This document shows, in pieces, positions 17,049 to 25,180 of a stretch of 64,000 nucleotides of DNA (its first letter is position 1; each line of letters opens with the position of its first letter). Origin of the DNA: Terrabacter terrigena (lineage in GTDB: Bacteria; Actinomycetota; Actinomycetes; Actinomycetales; Dermatophilaceae); the NCBI RefSeq assembly GCF_042676085.1, contig NZ_JBHTKH010000004.1, positions 280,174-344,173 of the forward strand, written 5' to 3'. The translations under genes and the position numbers were made by a program. A model generated the notes under the pieces. It did not search any database and had not been told where the DNA came from. It saw only the letters and a program-made list of their open reading frames with translations.

Positions 17049-17846
17049 TCAGCGGGTCGTGGGCGCGACCGCCGACCAGTCGACCGTGACCTCACCCAGC
17101 CGCCAGCGCGACGGTCCGTCGAGCAGCGGCCAGCGCCGGCGTACGTCGTCGCACATCGCGAGGAACCGCTGGCGGGCACCCCACGACGACTGCGGCGCGC
17201 TGCGGGCCCAGGCGTCGTCGAGGTCGGTGAGGAACGCGTGGACGGGCTCACCCGGCACGTTGCGGTGGATCAGGGACTTGGGCAGCCGCTCGGCCACGTC
17301 CGACGGCTGCTCCAGGCCGCCCATCCGGAGAGAGATGGTGAGGCTGAGCGGTCCCGACGCGTCGACGGCGACCCACGAGGCACGCCGGCCGATCTCGTCG
17401 CACGTGCCGTCGACGAGCAGGCCGTCCGGCGCGAGGCGCGCCTGCACGAGTGCCCACGCGTCGGCGACATCGCCCTCGGCGTACTGGCGCAGCACGTTGA
17501 ACGCCCGCACGACTGTGGGCCGGGTCCCACCGTCGAGGGGCACCTCGAACCCGCCGAGCCGGAAGGTCAGGCCCGCGCGCTCGAGGGGGCGGCCCGCGGC
17601 GACGCGGTCGGGGTCGATCTCGATGCCGACCACCTCGACGTCGGGTCGCACCCTACGCAGCCGGTCGTGCAGCTCGACGGCCGTGATCGGGGAGGCGCCG
17701 TAGCCGAGGTCGACGACGACCGGCGGGGTGGTCGCGCGGCGCAGCCGCCACCCCTGTGGCCCGGCGATCCAGCGGTCGCAGCGGCGCAGCCGGTTCGGGT
17801 TGGTCGTCCCGCGCGTGATGGTCCCCACGGGGCGCTGCCTGGCCAC
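17049..17846 (-). CDS. SAM-dependent methyltransferase-like protein
   Basis: The 265-residue protein has a Rossmann motif I, VVVDLGYGASPITAVEL, and the acidic VVGIEIDPDRV that would bind S-adenosylmethionine. Beyond this the substrate is not recognisable; it resembles uncharacterised class I methyltransferases near mshA in actinomycetes. I chose GTG 17846 because TACCCT lies six bases upstream and the longer frame reads across the mshA promoter. It is divergent from mshA. Confidence 0.78.
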   Translation of the reverse strand: MARQRPVGTITRGTTNPNRLRRCDRWIAGPQGWRLRRATTPPVVVDLGYGASPITAVELHDRLRRVRPDVEVVGIEIDPDRVAAGRPLERAGLTFRLGGFEVPLDGGTRPTVVRAFNVLRQYAEGDVADAWALVQARLAPDGLLVDGTCDEIGRRASWVAVDASGPLSLTISLRMGGLEQPSDVAERLPKSLIHRNVPGEPVHAFLTDLDDAWARSAPQSSWGARQRFLAMCDDVRRRWPLLDGPSRWRLGEVTVDWSAVAPTTR

Positions 17847-17964
17847 GACCGCAGGGTACGCGTTCGCCCCGGGGTCGACGCACCGCGGCGTTCGCCCGCC
17901 GTGGAATACATCCAATCCTGCGTGTGGTTGAGTCGGGGAGAGCACGAGCGCGCAGGACGAAGGG

Positions 17965-19284
17965 ATGCCGATGGTGGCCGATCCGAGACGGGTGGCGATG
18001 ATCAGCGTCCACACCTCGCCCCTCGAGCAGCCGGGCACCGGTGACGCCGGCGGACTCAACGTCTACGTCGCCGAGACCGCCAAGGAGCTCGCAGCGCGCG
18101 GCGTCGAGGTCGACATCTTCACCCGGCGCACCACGGGCGAGATGCCGGTGGAGGTCGAGCTGGTGCCCGGTGTCACCGTGCGCCACGTCACCGCCGGGCC
18201 CTACGAGGGGCTGGCCAAGGAGGACCTGCCGGGCCAGCTGTGCGCCTTCTCGGCCGGCACCATGCAGGCCGGGCTCTCCGTTCCCGAGGACCACTACGAC
18301 CTCGTCCACTCGCACTACTGGCTCTCGGGCCAGGTCGGGTGGCTCGCCGCCGACCGCTGGCGCGTCGCCCTCGTCCACACGATGCACACGATGGCCCGCG
18401 TCAAGAACCTCCACCTCGCCGAGGGCGACCGGCCCGAGCCGCGCGGCCGCGAGATCGGCGAGGTCCAGGTGGTCGAGGCGGCCGACCGCCTCATCGCCAA
18501 CACCGACGACGAGGCCCGCGAGCTCGTCGAGCTGTATGCCGCCCCGCCGGCCAAGGTGTCCGTCGTCCCACCCGGCGTCGACCTGTCGACCTTCACCCCC
18601 GGCGACCGGGGGGCTGCGCGTCGCGAGCTCGGCCTGCCCGTCGAGGGCCGGCTGCTCCTCTTCGTCGGGCGCATCCAGCCGCTCAAGGCCCCCGACGTCC
18701 TGCTCCGGGTCGCCGGCGAGCTGCTGCGCCGCGACCCGTCGCGTCGCGTCGACCTCACCGTCGCCGTCCTCGGCGGCCCCAGCGGCAGTGGCCTGACCCG
18801 CCCGCACGAGCTCGAGGAGCTCGCCCGCACCCTCGGCATCGAGGACGTCGTCCGGTTCGTGCGCCCGGTCGACCGGCCCGTGCTCGCCCAGTGGTACCGC
18901 GCCGCCGACCTCGTCGTCGTGCCCAGCCACTCGGAGTCGTTCGGGCTCGTCGCCATCGAGGCCCAGGCCTGCGGCACCCCCGTCGTCGCCGCGCACGTCG
19001 GGGGGCTGCCCACCGCGGTCGGTGAGGCCGGTGTCCTCGTCGACGGCCACGGCATCCCCGACTGGACCGACGCCGTCGAGTCGCTGCTGCACGACGACAC
19101 CCGCCGCCTCGAGCTCGGCGCGGCGGCCGTCCGGCACGCGGCGCAGTTCGGGTGGGCGGCCACGACGGACCGGCTGCTCGAGGTCTACCGCCAGGCGATC
19201 CGCGAGCGGGCCACCGGGTCGGCCGAGTCGCCGATCGACGAGGGCCAGAACCTCGTCGGCGTCCCGACGGCGGTCATCCCGTGA
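17965..19284 (+). CDS. mshA: D-inositol-3-phosphate glycosyltransferase (MshA)
   Basis: The 439-residue GT4 enzyme transfers GlcNAc from UDP-GlcNAc to inositol 3-phosphate, the first mycothiol step. Diagnostic sites are ISVHTSPLEQPGTGDAGGLNVYV at the start, HSHYWLSG, MHTMARVKN, FVGRIQPLKAPD and the C-terminal E-x7-E of HSESFGLVAIEAQACGTPV. GAAGGG lies five bases before the ATG. The stop overlaps the next gene's GTG (GTGA), so translation is coupled. Together with mshD this shows a mycothiol producer. Confidence 0.96.
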   Translation: MPMVADPRRVAMISVHTSPLEQPGTGDAGGLNVYVAETAKELAARGVEVDIFTRRTTGEMPVEVELVPGVTVRHVTAGPYEGLAKEDLPGQLCAFSAGTMQAGLSVPEDHYDLVHSHYWLSGQVGWLAADRWRVALVHTMHTMARVKNLHLAEGDRPEPRGREIGEVQVVEAADRLIANTDDEARELVELYAAPPAKVSVVPPGVDLSTFTPGDRGAARRELGLPVEGRLLLFVGRIQPLKAPDVLLRVAGELLRRDPSRRVDLTVAVLGGPSGSGLTRPHELEELARTLGIEDVVRFVRPVDRPVLAQWYRAADLVVVPSHSESFGLVAIEAQACGTPVVAAHVGGLPTAVGEAGVLVDGHGIPDWTDAVESLLHDDTRRLELGAAAVRHAAQFGWAATTDRLLEVYRQAIRERATGSAESPIDEGQNLVGVPTAVIP

Positions 19285-19817
19285 GCGAGGCGGCGGCGGA
19301 CGTCGGGGCGCTGTCGGCCGGTGCGGCCGCGGAGGCCCGCCTGACGGCATACCTGGGCTCGGTCGGGCTCGAGTGGGAGCTCGGCGGCCGCCCGGGGGAG
19401 TACGTCGTGACCCTCCCCGGCGAGAAGAAGCTGAGGACGGTCCTGTCCGTGCTGGTGCGCGACCGCACGACGAGCCTCAGCGCGTTCGTCATCCGCAACC
19501 CCGACGAGAACCACGAGGCCTTCTACCGCACGCTGCTGCGCAAGAACCTCCGGCTCCAGGGCGTCTCGTACGCCATCGACACCGACGGCGACGTCTACCT
19601 GCGCGGCGAGGTGCCGACGGTCGCGCTGGACGCCGAGCACCTCGACCAGCTCTTCGGGATCGTGCTCGGCGCGAGCGACGACGTCTTCAACGAGCTGCTG
19701 GCCCTCGGCTTCCTCGGGTCGATGAAGAAGGAGTGGGCGTGGCGCGTGTCCCGGGGCGAGTCGACGCGCAACCTCGACGCCTTCCGTCACCTGCTGGACG
19801 ACGGGTCCGGCGCCTGA
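19281..19817 (+). CDS. YbjN-domain protein (Rv0487-like)
   Basis: The 178-residue acidic protein matches the YbjN fold: an LPGEKKLRTVLSVLVRD strand region, FYRTLLRKNLRLQGVSYAIDTDGDVYLRGEVP and a C-terminal ESTRNLDAF. YbjN proteins resemble type III secretion chaperones in fold, but their role in actinomycetes is unknown. GTG 19281 overlaps the mshA stop, the same order as Rv0486-Rv0487. Confidence 0.8.
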   Translation: MSEAAADVGALSAGAAAEARLTAYLGSVGLEWELGGRPGEYVVTLPGEKKLRTVLSVLVRDRTTSLSAFVIRNPDENHEAFYRTLLRKNLRLQGVSYAIDTDGDVYLRGEVPTVALDAEHLDQLFGIVLGASDDVFNELLALGFLGSMKKEWAWRVSRGESTRNLDAFRHLLDDGSGA

Positions 19818-19841
19818 CGGGCCGTCGCTAGGCTGGCGGCC

Positions 19842-20585
19842 ATGACCTACACGCTCGTCCTCGTCCGTCATGGCGAAAGCGACTGGAACGCCAAGAACCT
19901 CTTCACCGGCTGGGTCGACGTCGACCTCACCGACAAGGGCCGCGCCGAGGGCGTCAGCGCCGGCAAGCAGCTCAAGGAGGCCGGCATCCTGCCCGACATC
20001 GTGCACACCTCGGTGCTGCGTCGGGCCATCACCACCGCGAACCTCTCGCTCGACGCGGCCGACCGGCACTGGATCCCGGTCAAGCGCGACTGGCGCCTCA
20101 ACGAGCGGCACTACGGCGCGCTGCAGGGCAAGAACAAGAAGCAGACCCTCGAGCAGTACGGCGAGGAGAGGTTCATGGAGTGGCGCCGCTCCTACGACGT
20201 GCCGCCGCCGCCCATCGACGAGGACGACGAGTTCTCGCAGAACGGCGACCCGCGCTACGCCGGCCTCGGTCCCGCGATGCCCGCGACCGAGTGCCTCAAG
20301 GACGTCGTCGCGCGCCTCATGCCCTACTGGGAGAACGAGATCCAGAACGACCTCGCCGACGGCCTCACCGTGATGGTCGCCGCCCACGGCAACTCGCTGC
20401 GTGCCCTGGTCAAGACCCTCGACGAGATCTCCGACGACGACATCGCGGCCCTCAACATCCCGACGGGGATGCCGCTCGTCTACGAGCTCGACGAGCAGTT
20501 CCGTCCCGTCACGCGGGGCGGCCGCTACCTCGACCCCGAGGCTGCCGAGGCCGCCGCCGAGGCCGTGGCAAACCAGGGCCGCTGA
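19842..20585 (+). CDS. gpmA: 2,3-bisphosphoglycerate-dependent phosphoglycerate mutase
   Basis: The 247-residue glycolytic enzyme interconverts 3- and 2-phosphoglycerate through a phosphohistidine. LVLVRHGESDWN (His11) opens the protein, RHYGALQGKNK supplies phosphate-binding residues, and VAAHGNSLRALVK carries the second active-site His. TAGGCT lies seven bases before the ATG, so the message is probably leaderless. mshA-ybjN-gpmA-senX3-regX3 is the M. tuberculosis order (Rv0486-Rv0491), here with phoU inserted on the opposite strand. Confidence 0.96.
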   Translation: MTYTLVLVRHGESDWNAKNLFTGWVDVDLTDKGRAEGVSAGKQLKEAGILPDIVHTSVLRRAITTANLSLDAADRHWIPVKRDWRLNERHYGALQGKNKKQTLEQYGEERFMEWRRSYDVPPPPIDEDDEFSQNGDPRYAGLGPAMPATECLKDVVARLMPYWENEIQNDLADGLTVMVAAHGNSLRALVKTLDEISDDDIAALNIPTGMPLVYELDEQFRPVTRGGRYLDPEAAEAAAEAVANQGR

Positions 20586-20607
20586 CCGGCCCCGTCCCTC
20601 CCCTGCT

Positions 20608-20696
20608 TCAACCGTCGAAAGGCCACTCCTCGCGACCGAGGGGTGGCCTTTCGACTGCGCCGAGGAGGCCAGACGTGGCCTCTCGACGGTTGGGGG
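20608..20696. repeat. Three REP-like units forming a strong hairpin between gpmA and phoU
   Basis: Three copies of the GTGGCCTyTCGACGGT unit occur here: 20608-20628 inverted, 20638-20655 and 20673-20696 direct. The first two pair as an 18-bp stem (20615-20632 with 20637-20654, one wobble) with loop cgac, a likely bidirectional terminator for the convergent gpmA and phoU. The unit also occurs at 8897-8951. Confidence 0.75.
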
Positions 20697-20723
20697 TGGT
20701 GCCGGTGCGGGGAGTGCCCAGGG

Positions 20724-21440
20724 TCAGGCGGGGGTGTCGTGCTCGATGGAGTCGAGCACGTCGGCGTCCTCGGCGTCCTCGTGGTCGTAGCTGACCTCGG
20801 AGTCGTACTCGCCGGTGACGAGGTAGACGACGCGTCGCGCCACCGAGACGGCGTGGTCGGCGAAGCGCTCGTAGTAGCGGCCGACGAGCGTCAGGTCGAG
20901 GATCGAGCTGCGCGACCAGCTGGTGTTCTCGTCGAGCAGGGCGGCGAAGAGCTGGCGGTGCAGCTCGTCCATGGCGTCGTCGTCCTTGTCGAGGGCGATG
21001 GCGCCGGCGACGTCCTTGCTGGCGATGATCGAGCCGCACTTGGCGACGATCGCCTCGGCGACCTGGCCCATCTGGAGGATGTGCGACCGCAGCTCGGGTG
21101 GCACGGCGGAGTCGGGCGTGCGCAGCCGGGCCACCTTCGCGACGTGGCGGGCGAGGTCGCCCATGCGCTCGAGGTCCGAGCTCATGTGCATGGCCGTGAC
21201 GACGATGCGAAGGTCGGTCGCCACGGGCTGCTGCCGGGCGAGCAGGTCGATGGACATCTCGTCGAGCTCGATGCGGATGTCGTCGAGCTTGCGGTCGGCC
21301 TCGATGACCGACTCGGCGAGGTGGACGTCGGCGTCGAGGAGCGCCGTCGTGGCGCGGGAGATGGCGGACCCCGCGAGCCGGGTCAGCTCGACGAGCTGGT
21401 CCGAGATGGTGTCGAGGTCCTCGTGGAACTGGTCGCGCAT
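20724..21440 (-). CDS. phoU: Phosphate signalling protein PhoU
   Basis: The 238-residue protein has the two PhoU three-helix bundles with metal-binding motifs of the E/D-x3-D type (VIEADRKLDDIRIELDEMS; MSSDLERMGDLARHVAKV and LVGRYYERFADHAVSVARR). PhoU restrains the phosphate sensor kinase and the Pst importer when phosphate is sufficient. ATG 21440 is the family start; the frame remains open upstream across the senX3 region. A PHO-type repeat lies in the interval to senX3. Confidence 0.95.
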   Translation of the reverse strand: MRDQFHEDLDTISDQLVELTRLAGSAISRATTALLDADVHLAESVIEADRKLDDIRIELDEMSIDLLARQQPVATDLRIVVTAMHMSSDLERMGDLARHVAKVARLRTPDSAVPPELRSHILQMGQVAEAIVAKCGSIIASKDVAGAIALDKDDDAMDELHRQLFAALLDENTSWSRSSILDLTLVGRYYERFADHAVSVARRVVYLVTGEYDSEVSYDHEDAEDADVLDSIEHDTPA

Positions 21441-21648
21441 GGTCTTCCTGTCGGTTGCCGGTCGTGCCGTGGTGGCGCGGTCGTCGCGCCGTCGTGGCGC
21501 TCGTCGGGGCGCTGGTCCGGCGCTGGTCGTGTCTGGCTTCGTCCAGCCTGCCACCACGCGGGCGCGCGGGCGGCACACCGCGCGGGGAGACTCGGGCCCC
21601 CGCTGGTGCAGAGGTTCGCAGGGCTGCGTGAATGCGTGGGGACGCTCA

Positions 21649-21666
21649 GGTGAACAGTGGGTTCGC
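21649..21666. promoter_or_regulatory. PHO box in the phoU-senX3 interval
   Basis: On plus, GGTGAAC (21649-21655), AGTG, GGTTCGC (21660-21666) form an 11-bp repeat, which on minus reads GCGAACC-CACT-GTTCACC. A further GGTTCGC lies at 21613-21619. This is the expected place for RegX3 autoregulation of senX3-regX3, or control of phoU. Confidence 0.5.
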
Positions 21667-21728
21667 GCTGCGCACGACGGAGCCGCGCGTGGTCCGAGCC
21701 TGCCTGCCGGATGCGTACGCTGAGTGTC

Positions 21729-23054
21729 GTGGACCCGACTACCGCGGCAACGCTCGGTGGCATCGCCGGCCTCGCCCTGGGCGGCCTGGCGATGGTCGCC
21801 GTACGCCTGTCGGACCGCTCCTCCGCCGCCGACGACCCGGCGCCGCCCGACCCGCCGCTGCCCCCGGGCGTGGGCGAGGTCATCGCTGTGCTGCGCTCGA
21901 GCGGCATCGTCGTCGACTCGTCCGACCGCGTCGTCAACAACTCGCCGGCCGCGGTGGCGCAGGGCCTCGTCCGCGGCCAGGAGCTCGTCCACCCCGAGCT
22001 GCTCCACCTCGCCAGGGCGGTGCGACGAGACGGCGTCATCCGTGAGGCCGAGATGGTCCTGCGCAAGGGCCTCGGCGACGGCCGCCTCGTGGTCGCCGCC
22101 CGGGTGGCGCCCCTGCGCGGTGACCACGTCCTGCTGCTCGTCGAGGACCGTTCGAAGGCGGCCCGGGTGGAGGAGATCCGCCGCGACTTCCTCGCCAACG
22201 TCAGCCACGAGCTGAAGACCCCTGTGGGTGGCATCTCGCTGCTCGCCGAGGCCGTGCTCGACGCGCACGACGACCCCGAGGCCGTAGCGCGCTTCGCCAA
22301 GCGCATCAGCGTCGAGTCCACGCGGCTGACGCGGCTCGTCAGGGAGATCGTCGAGCTGTCGCGCCTCCAGGGCGCCGACGTCATCAAGGACCCCGCCATC
22401 ATCGACGTGGGCGCCTGCGCGCGTGACGCGGCCGAGCGCAGCCGCCTGCTCGCCGAGGAGAACCGCATCGAGCTCGCCGCGGCGATCGACGACGGGTGCG
22501 AGGTGTGGGGCGACGCCGAGCTGGTCACGACGGCCGTCAGCAACCTCATCGGCAACGCGATCGCGTACTCCGAGAAGGGCACGCGCGTCGGCGTCAAGGT
22601 GCGCCGCAGTCGGCCCGGGGTCATCGACGTCTCGGTCACCGACCAGGGTCTCGGCATCCCCGCCGACGAGCAGCAGCGCATCTTCGAGCGGTTCTACCGC
22701 GTCGACACCGCCCGCTCGCGGGCGACCGGGGGCACCGGGCTCGGCCTGGCGATCGTCAAGCACGTCGCCGACAACCACGGTGGCAACGTGTCGGTGTGGT
22801 CGGAGGTCGGCCGCGGGTCGACGTTCACCATCGAGCTGCCTGCCGCCAACGCGCCGGGGGCCATCCAGCCTGCGTCCGTCCCGACCCTGTCGAGCGGGTC
22901 CGAGCAGGTCGGTCCCGAGCCGGCAGGTCCCACGCCTGCGCCGTCGCTGCACCCGCCCGGGGCGTATGCCGCCGGGCCGGCTCCCGAGGCCCCCGCACAC
23001 CTGCCCCCGGCCGAGGCGCGAAGGACCGGCCCCGGTCCGACCGTCAACGCCTGA
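21729..23054 (+). CDS. senX3: Sensor histidine kinase SenX3
   Basis: The 441-residue kinase has one N-terminal membrane segment (about 8-26), a PAS-like region around residues 50-140, the phosphoacceptor motif FLANVSHELKTPVGGI and a HATPase domain with NLIGNAIAYS, DQGLGIP, FERFYRVD and GGTGLGLAIVKH. A Pro-rich tail of about 60 residues follows. It should sense phosphate status with PhoU and phosphorylate RegX3. GTG 21729 has TACGCT exactly seven bases upstream; ATG 21711 is the alternative. regX3 follows. Confidence 0.92.
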   Translation: MDPTTAATLGGIAGLALGGLAMVAVRLSDRSSAADDPAPPDPPLPPGVGEVIAVLRSSGIVVDSSDRVVNNSPAAVAQGLVRGQELVHPELLHLARAVRRDGVIREAEMVLRKGLGDGRLVVAARVAPLRGDHVLLLVEDRSKAARVEEIRRDFLANVSHELKTPVGGISLLAEAVLDAHDDPEAVARFAKRISVESTRLTRLVREIVELSRLQGADVIKDPAIIDVGACARDAAERSRLLAEENRIELAAAIDDGCEVWGDAELVTTAVSNLIGNAIAYSEKGTRVGVKVRRSRPGVIDVSVTDQGLGIPADEQQRIFERFYRVDTARSRATGGTGLGLAIVKHVADNHGGNVSVWSEVGRGSTFTIELPAANAPGAIQPASVPTLSSGSEQVGPEPAGPTPAPSLHPPGAYAAGPAPEAPAHLPPAEARRTGPGPTVNA

Positions 23055-23107
23055 CCAGAACCCGACCCCACCCCGCCGGCCAGCCGCCCGATCCCGAGAG
23101 GCCAGTC

Positions 23108-23791
23108 TTGAGTCGCATTCTCATCGTCGAGGACGAGGTGTCGTTCTCCGACCCGCTGTCCTACCTGCTCAAGAAGGAGGGCTACGACGTCGCCGTCGCC
23201 GAGACCGGGCCCGACGGCCTGGCCGAGTTCGACAAGAACGGCGCCGACCTCGTCCTGCTCGACCTCATGCTCCCCGGGCTCTCCGGCGTCGACGTGTGCC
23301 GGGCCCTGCGCCAGCGCTCCTCGGTGCCGGTCATCATGCTGACGGCCAAGGACAGCGAGATCGACAAGGTCGTGGGGCTCGAGATCGGCGCCGACGACTA
23401 CGTCACCAAGCCCTACTCGAGCCGCGAGCTGCTCGCCCGCGTCAAGGCCGTGCTGCGCCGCCTCGCCGAGCCCGAGGACCTGCTGCCCTCGACGCTCGAG
23501 TCGGGGCCGGTTCGCATGGACGTCGAGCGCCACACCGTCAGCGTCGAGGGGCGCTCCGCGTCGCTGCCGCTCAAGGAGTTCGAGCTGCTCGAGATGCTCC
23601 TGCGCAACTCGGGCCGCGTGCTCACGCGGATGCAGCTCATCGACCGGGTGTGGGGCAGCGACTACGTCGGCGACACCAAGACCCTCGACGTCCACGTCAA
23701 GCGGCTGCGCGCCAAGATCGAGCCCGACCCGGGCAACCCGGTGCACATCGTCACGGTGCGGGGGCTCGGCTACAAGTTCGAGGCCAACTGA
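23108..23791 (+). CDS. regX3: Response regulator RegX3
   Basis: The 227-residue OmpR-family regulator has a receiver domain with IVEDE, phosphoacceptor Asp in VLLDLMLPGLSG, MLTAKD and YVTKPYSSREL, and a winged helix ending in TLDVHVKRLRAKIE and VRGLGYKFE. It should bind the PHO boxes in this window. The start is TTG at 23108, seven bases after GAGAGG; the next in-frame candidates fall inside the receiver domain, so TTG is well supported. Confidence 0.94.
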   Translation: MSRILIVEDEVSFSDPLSYLLKKEGYDVAVAETGPDGLAEFDKNGADLVLLDLMLPGLSGVDVCRALRQRSSVPVIMLTAKDSEIDKVVGLEIGADDYVTKPYSSRELLARVKAVLRRLAEPEDLLPSTLESGPVRMDVERHTVSVEGRSASLPLKEFELLEMLLRNSGRVLTRMQLIDRVWGSDYVGDTKTLDVHVKRLRAKIEPDPGNPVHIVTVRGLGYKFEAN

Positions 23792-23814
23792 GCCGCAGTC
23801 ACGCACCCCCGGAC

Positions 23815-23856
23815 ACGCGAGGGGCGGCCCCCCGTGCGGTGGGCCGCCCCTCGCGT
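23815..23856. terminator. Hairpin terminator after regX3
   Basis: A perfect 16-bp stem (23815-23830 with 23841-23856) and 10-base loop lie between the convergent regX3 and lipoprotein genes and probably serve both. Confidence 0.8.
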
Positions 23857-23889
23857 ACCTGCTGGCCCGTGCGTGCGGGCGCGGGTGGC

Positions 23890-24411
23890 TCAGCCGCCGG
23901 TCGGTGCCGGCGTGATGGTGGCGTAGTAGCCGGTGGCCGGCAGGACCGGCACCTTGACGACCGTCGTGCCGCCGGAGCTCGACGTGACGGTGACCGGGAC
24001 GATGCCACCCGGCTTGGTCGTGACGGAGCGCAGCTGCAGCCCCTTCGTGGCGAGGTTGACCTGCTCGCGCGGGCCGAGCCGCACCTCGGAGCCGGTGGGC
24101 TGCGTGGCGGCGTTCGGGTCGGCCTGGGCAGCGATCTGGACCGTCATGTCCTGCTGGCCGAGGTTCACGGCCGAGCCGGAGACGACGACCGTGCCCTTGC
24201 CGTCGCCGATGAGCGCGAGGTCGCGCAGGGCGAGCTCGCCGACGTTGGCCGGCACACCGTCGGCCGGGACGTACTCCACGTTCGTCTGGATGGGGGAGTT
24301 GACCTGGCAGCCGGTCGTCACGGCGGCGAGGGCCACGCCGGCCAGCACCGTGGACACCCGACGGGTGGACGGGCGACGCGCGGGGGCCGGGGCGAGGAAT
24401 CGACGCTTCAC
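23890..24411 (-). CDS. Conserved lipoprotein
   Basis: The 173-residue protein has a basic N-terminus, a hydrophobic stretch (19-32) and Cys35 in the lipobox-like T-T-G-C. The mature part is beta-rich with ALRDLALIGDGKGTVVVSGSAVNLGQQDMTV and resembles DUF461/PCuAC-like actinomycete lipoproteins, but I see no metal-binding motif, so the function is unknown. GTG 24411 has TAGGCT seven bases upstream. Confidence 0.7.
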   Translation of the reverse strand: MKRRFLAPAPARRPSTRRVSTVLAGVALAAVTTGCQVNSPIQTNVEYVPADGVPANVGELALRDLALIGDGKGTVVVSGSAVNLGQQDMTVQIAAQADPNAATQPTGSEVRLGPREQVNLATKGLQLRSVTTKPGGIVPVTVTSSSGGTTVVKVPVLPATGYYATITPAPTGG

Positions 24412-24697
24412 GGGCGACAGCCTACCGGCGGGCCCGTCGAGCGCATCGTGCACCCGCCGCAAGGGGCCGGGCGGAGGCCACCGCGTGTGTCCGGCAGTGG
24501 TCGTGCCCGTCGCGAGTGGCGACCCAGGGCCCGTCGGGGGGCCCTTGCGATGCACGAGAACCGGCTGTCTGTCAAGACGTCCCGCGTGACGTCCTGCGGT
24601 CGAACTGTGGCTCTGACCTGCGATGATGCCGGATCCTGAAATCGCGATGGGCGGCGGATCGTGATAATCTGGAGGTCGCGAAAGGGGAAAACAGCAG

Positions 24698-25180
24698 ATG
24701 GTTTTCAAGGTCGGCGAGACGGTCGTGTACCCCCACCACGGGGCTGCACTCATCGAAGAGATCAACACACGCACGATCAAGGGAGAGGACAAGCTCTACC
24801 TCAAGCTCAAGGTCGCTCAGGGTGACCTGACGATCGAAGTGCCAGCCGAGAACTGCGACCTCGTGGGCGTTCGTGACGTCGTGGGCCAGGAGGGTCTGGA
24901 CCGCGTGTTCGAGGTGCTGCGCACCCCGCACACGGAGGAGCCGACCAACTGGTCGCGTCGCTACAAGGCGAACCTCGAGAAGCTCGCGTCCGGTGACGTC
25001 ATCAAGGTTGCCGAGGTCGTGCGCGACCTGTGGCGTCGTGACCAGGACCGCGGCCTGTCCGCGGGTGAGAAGCGGATGCTCGCCAAGGCCCGCCAGATCC
25101 TCGTGTCCGAGCTCGCGCTCGCGGAGAAGACCGACGAGGAGAAGGCCGAGACCATCCTCGACGAGGTCCTCGCGTCCTGA
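24698..25180 (+). CDS. carD: CarD-family RNA polymerase-binding transcription factor
   Basis: The 160-residue essential regulator binds the RNA polymerase beta subunit and stabilises open complexes at rRNA and other promoters. The N-terminal Tudor-like domain begins FKVGETVVYPHHGAALIEEI, and the helical DNA-binding domain has the family pattern NWSRRYKANLEKLASGD and LWRRDQDRGLSAGEKRML with the minor-groove Trp. A -10 TAATCT lies at 24665-24670. AAAGGGG precedes the ATG. carD-ispD-ispF-cysS-rlmB is the mycobacterial order, here with an SDR inserted. Confidence 0.96.
   Translation: MVFKVGETVVYPHHGAALIEEINTRTIKGEDKLYLKLKVAQGDLTIEVPAENCDLVGVRDVVGQEGLDRVFEVLRTPHTEEPTNWSRRYKANLEKLASGDVIKVAEVVRDLWRRDQDRGLSAGEKRMLAKARQILVSELALAEKTDEEKAETILDEVLAS

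Noticed and set aside
16008..18044. A 678-codon frame on plus across the MEDS and methyltransferase genes
   Set aside because: It runs antisense through two recognisable genes and into the mshA promoter; no domain is visible.
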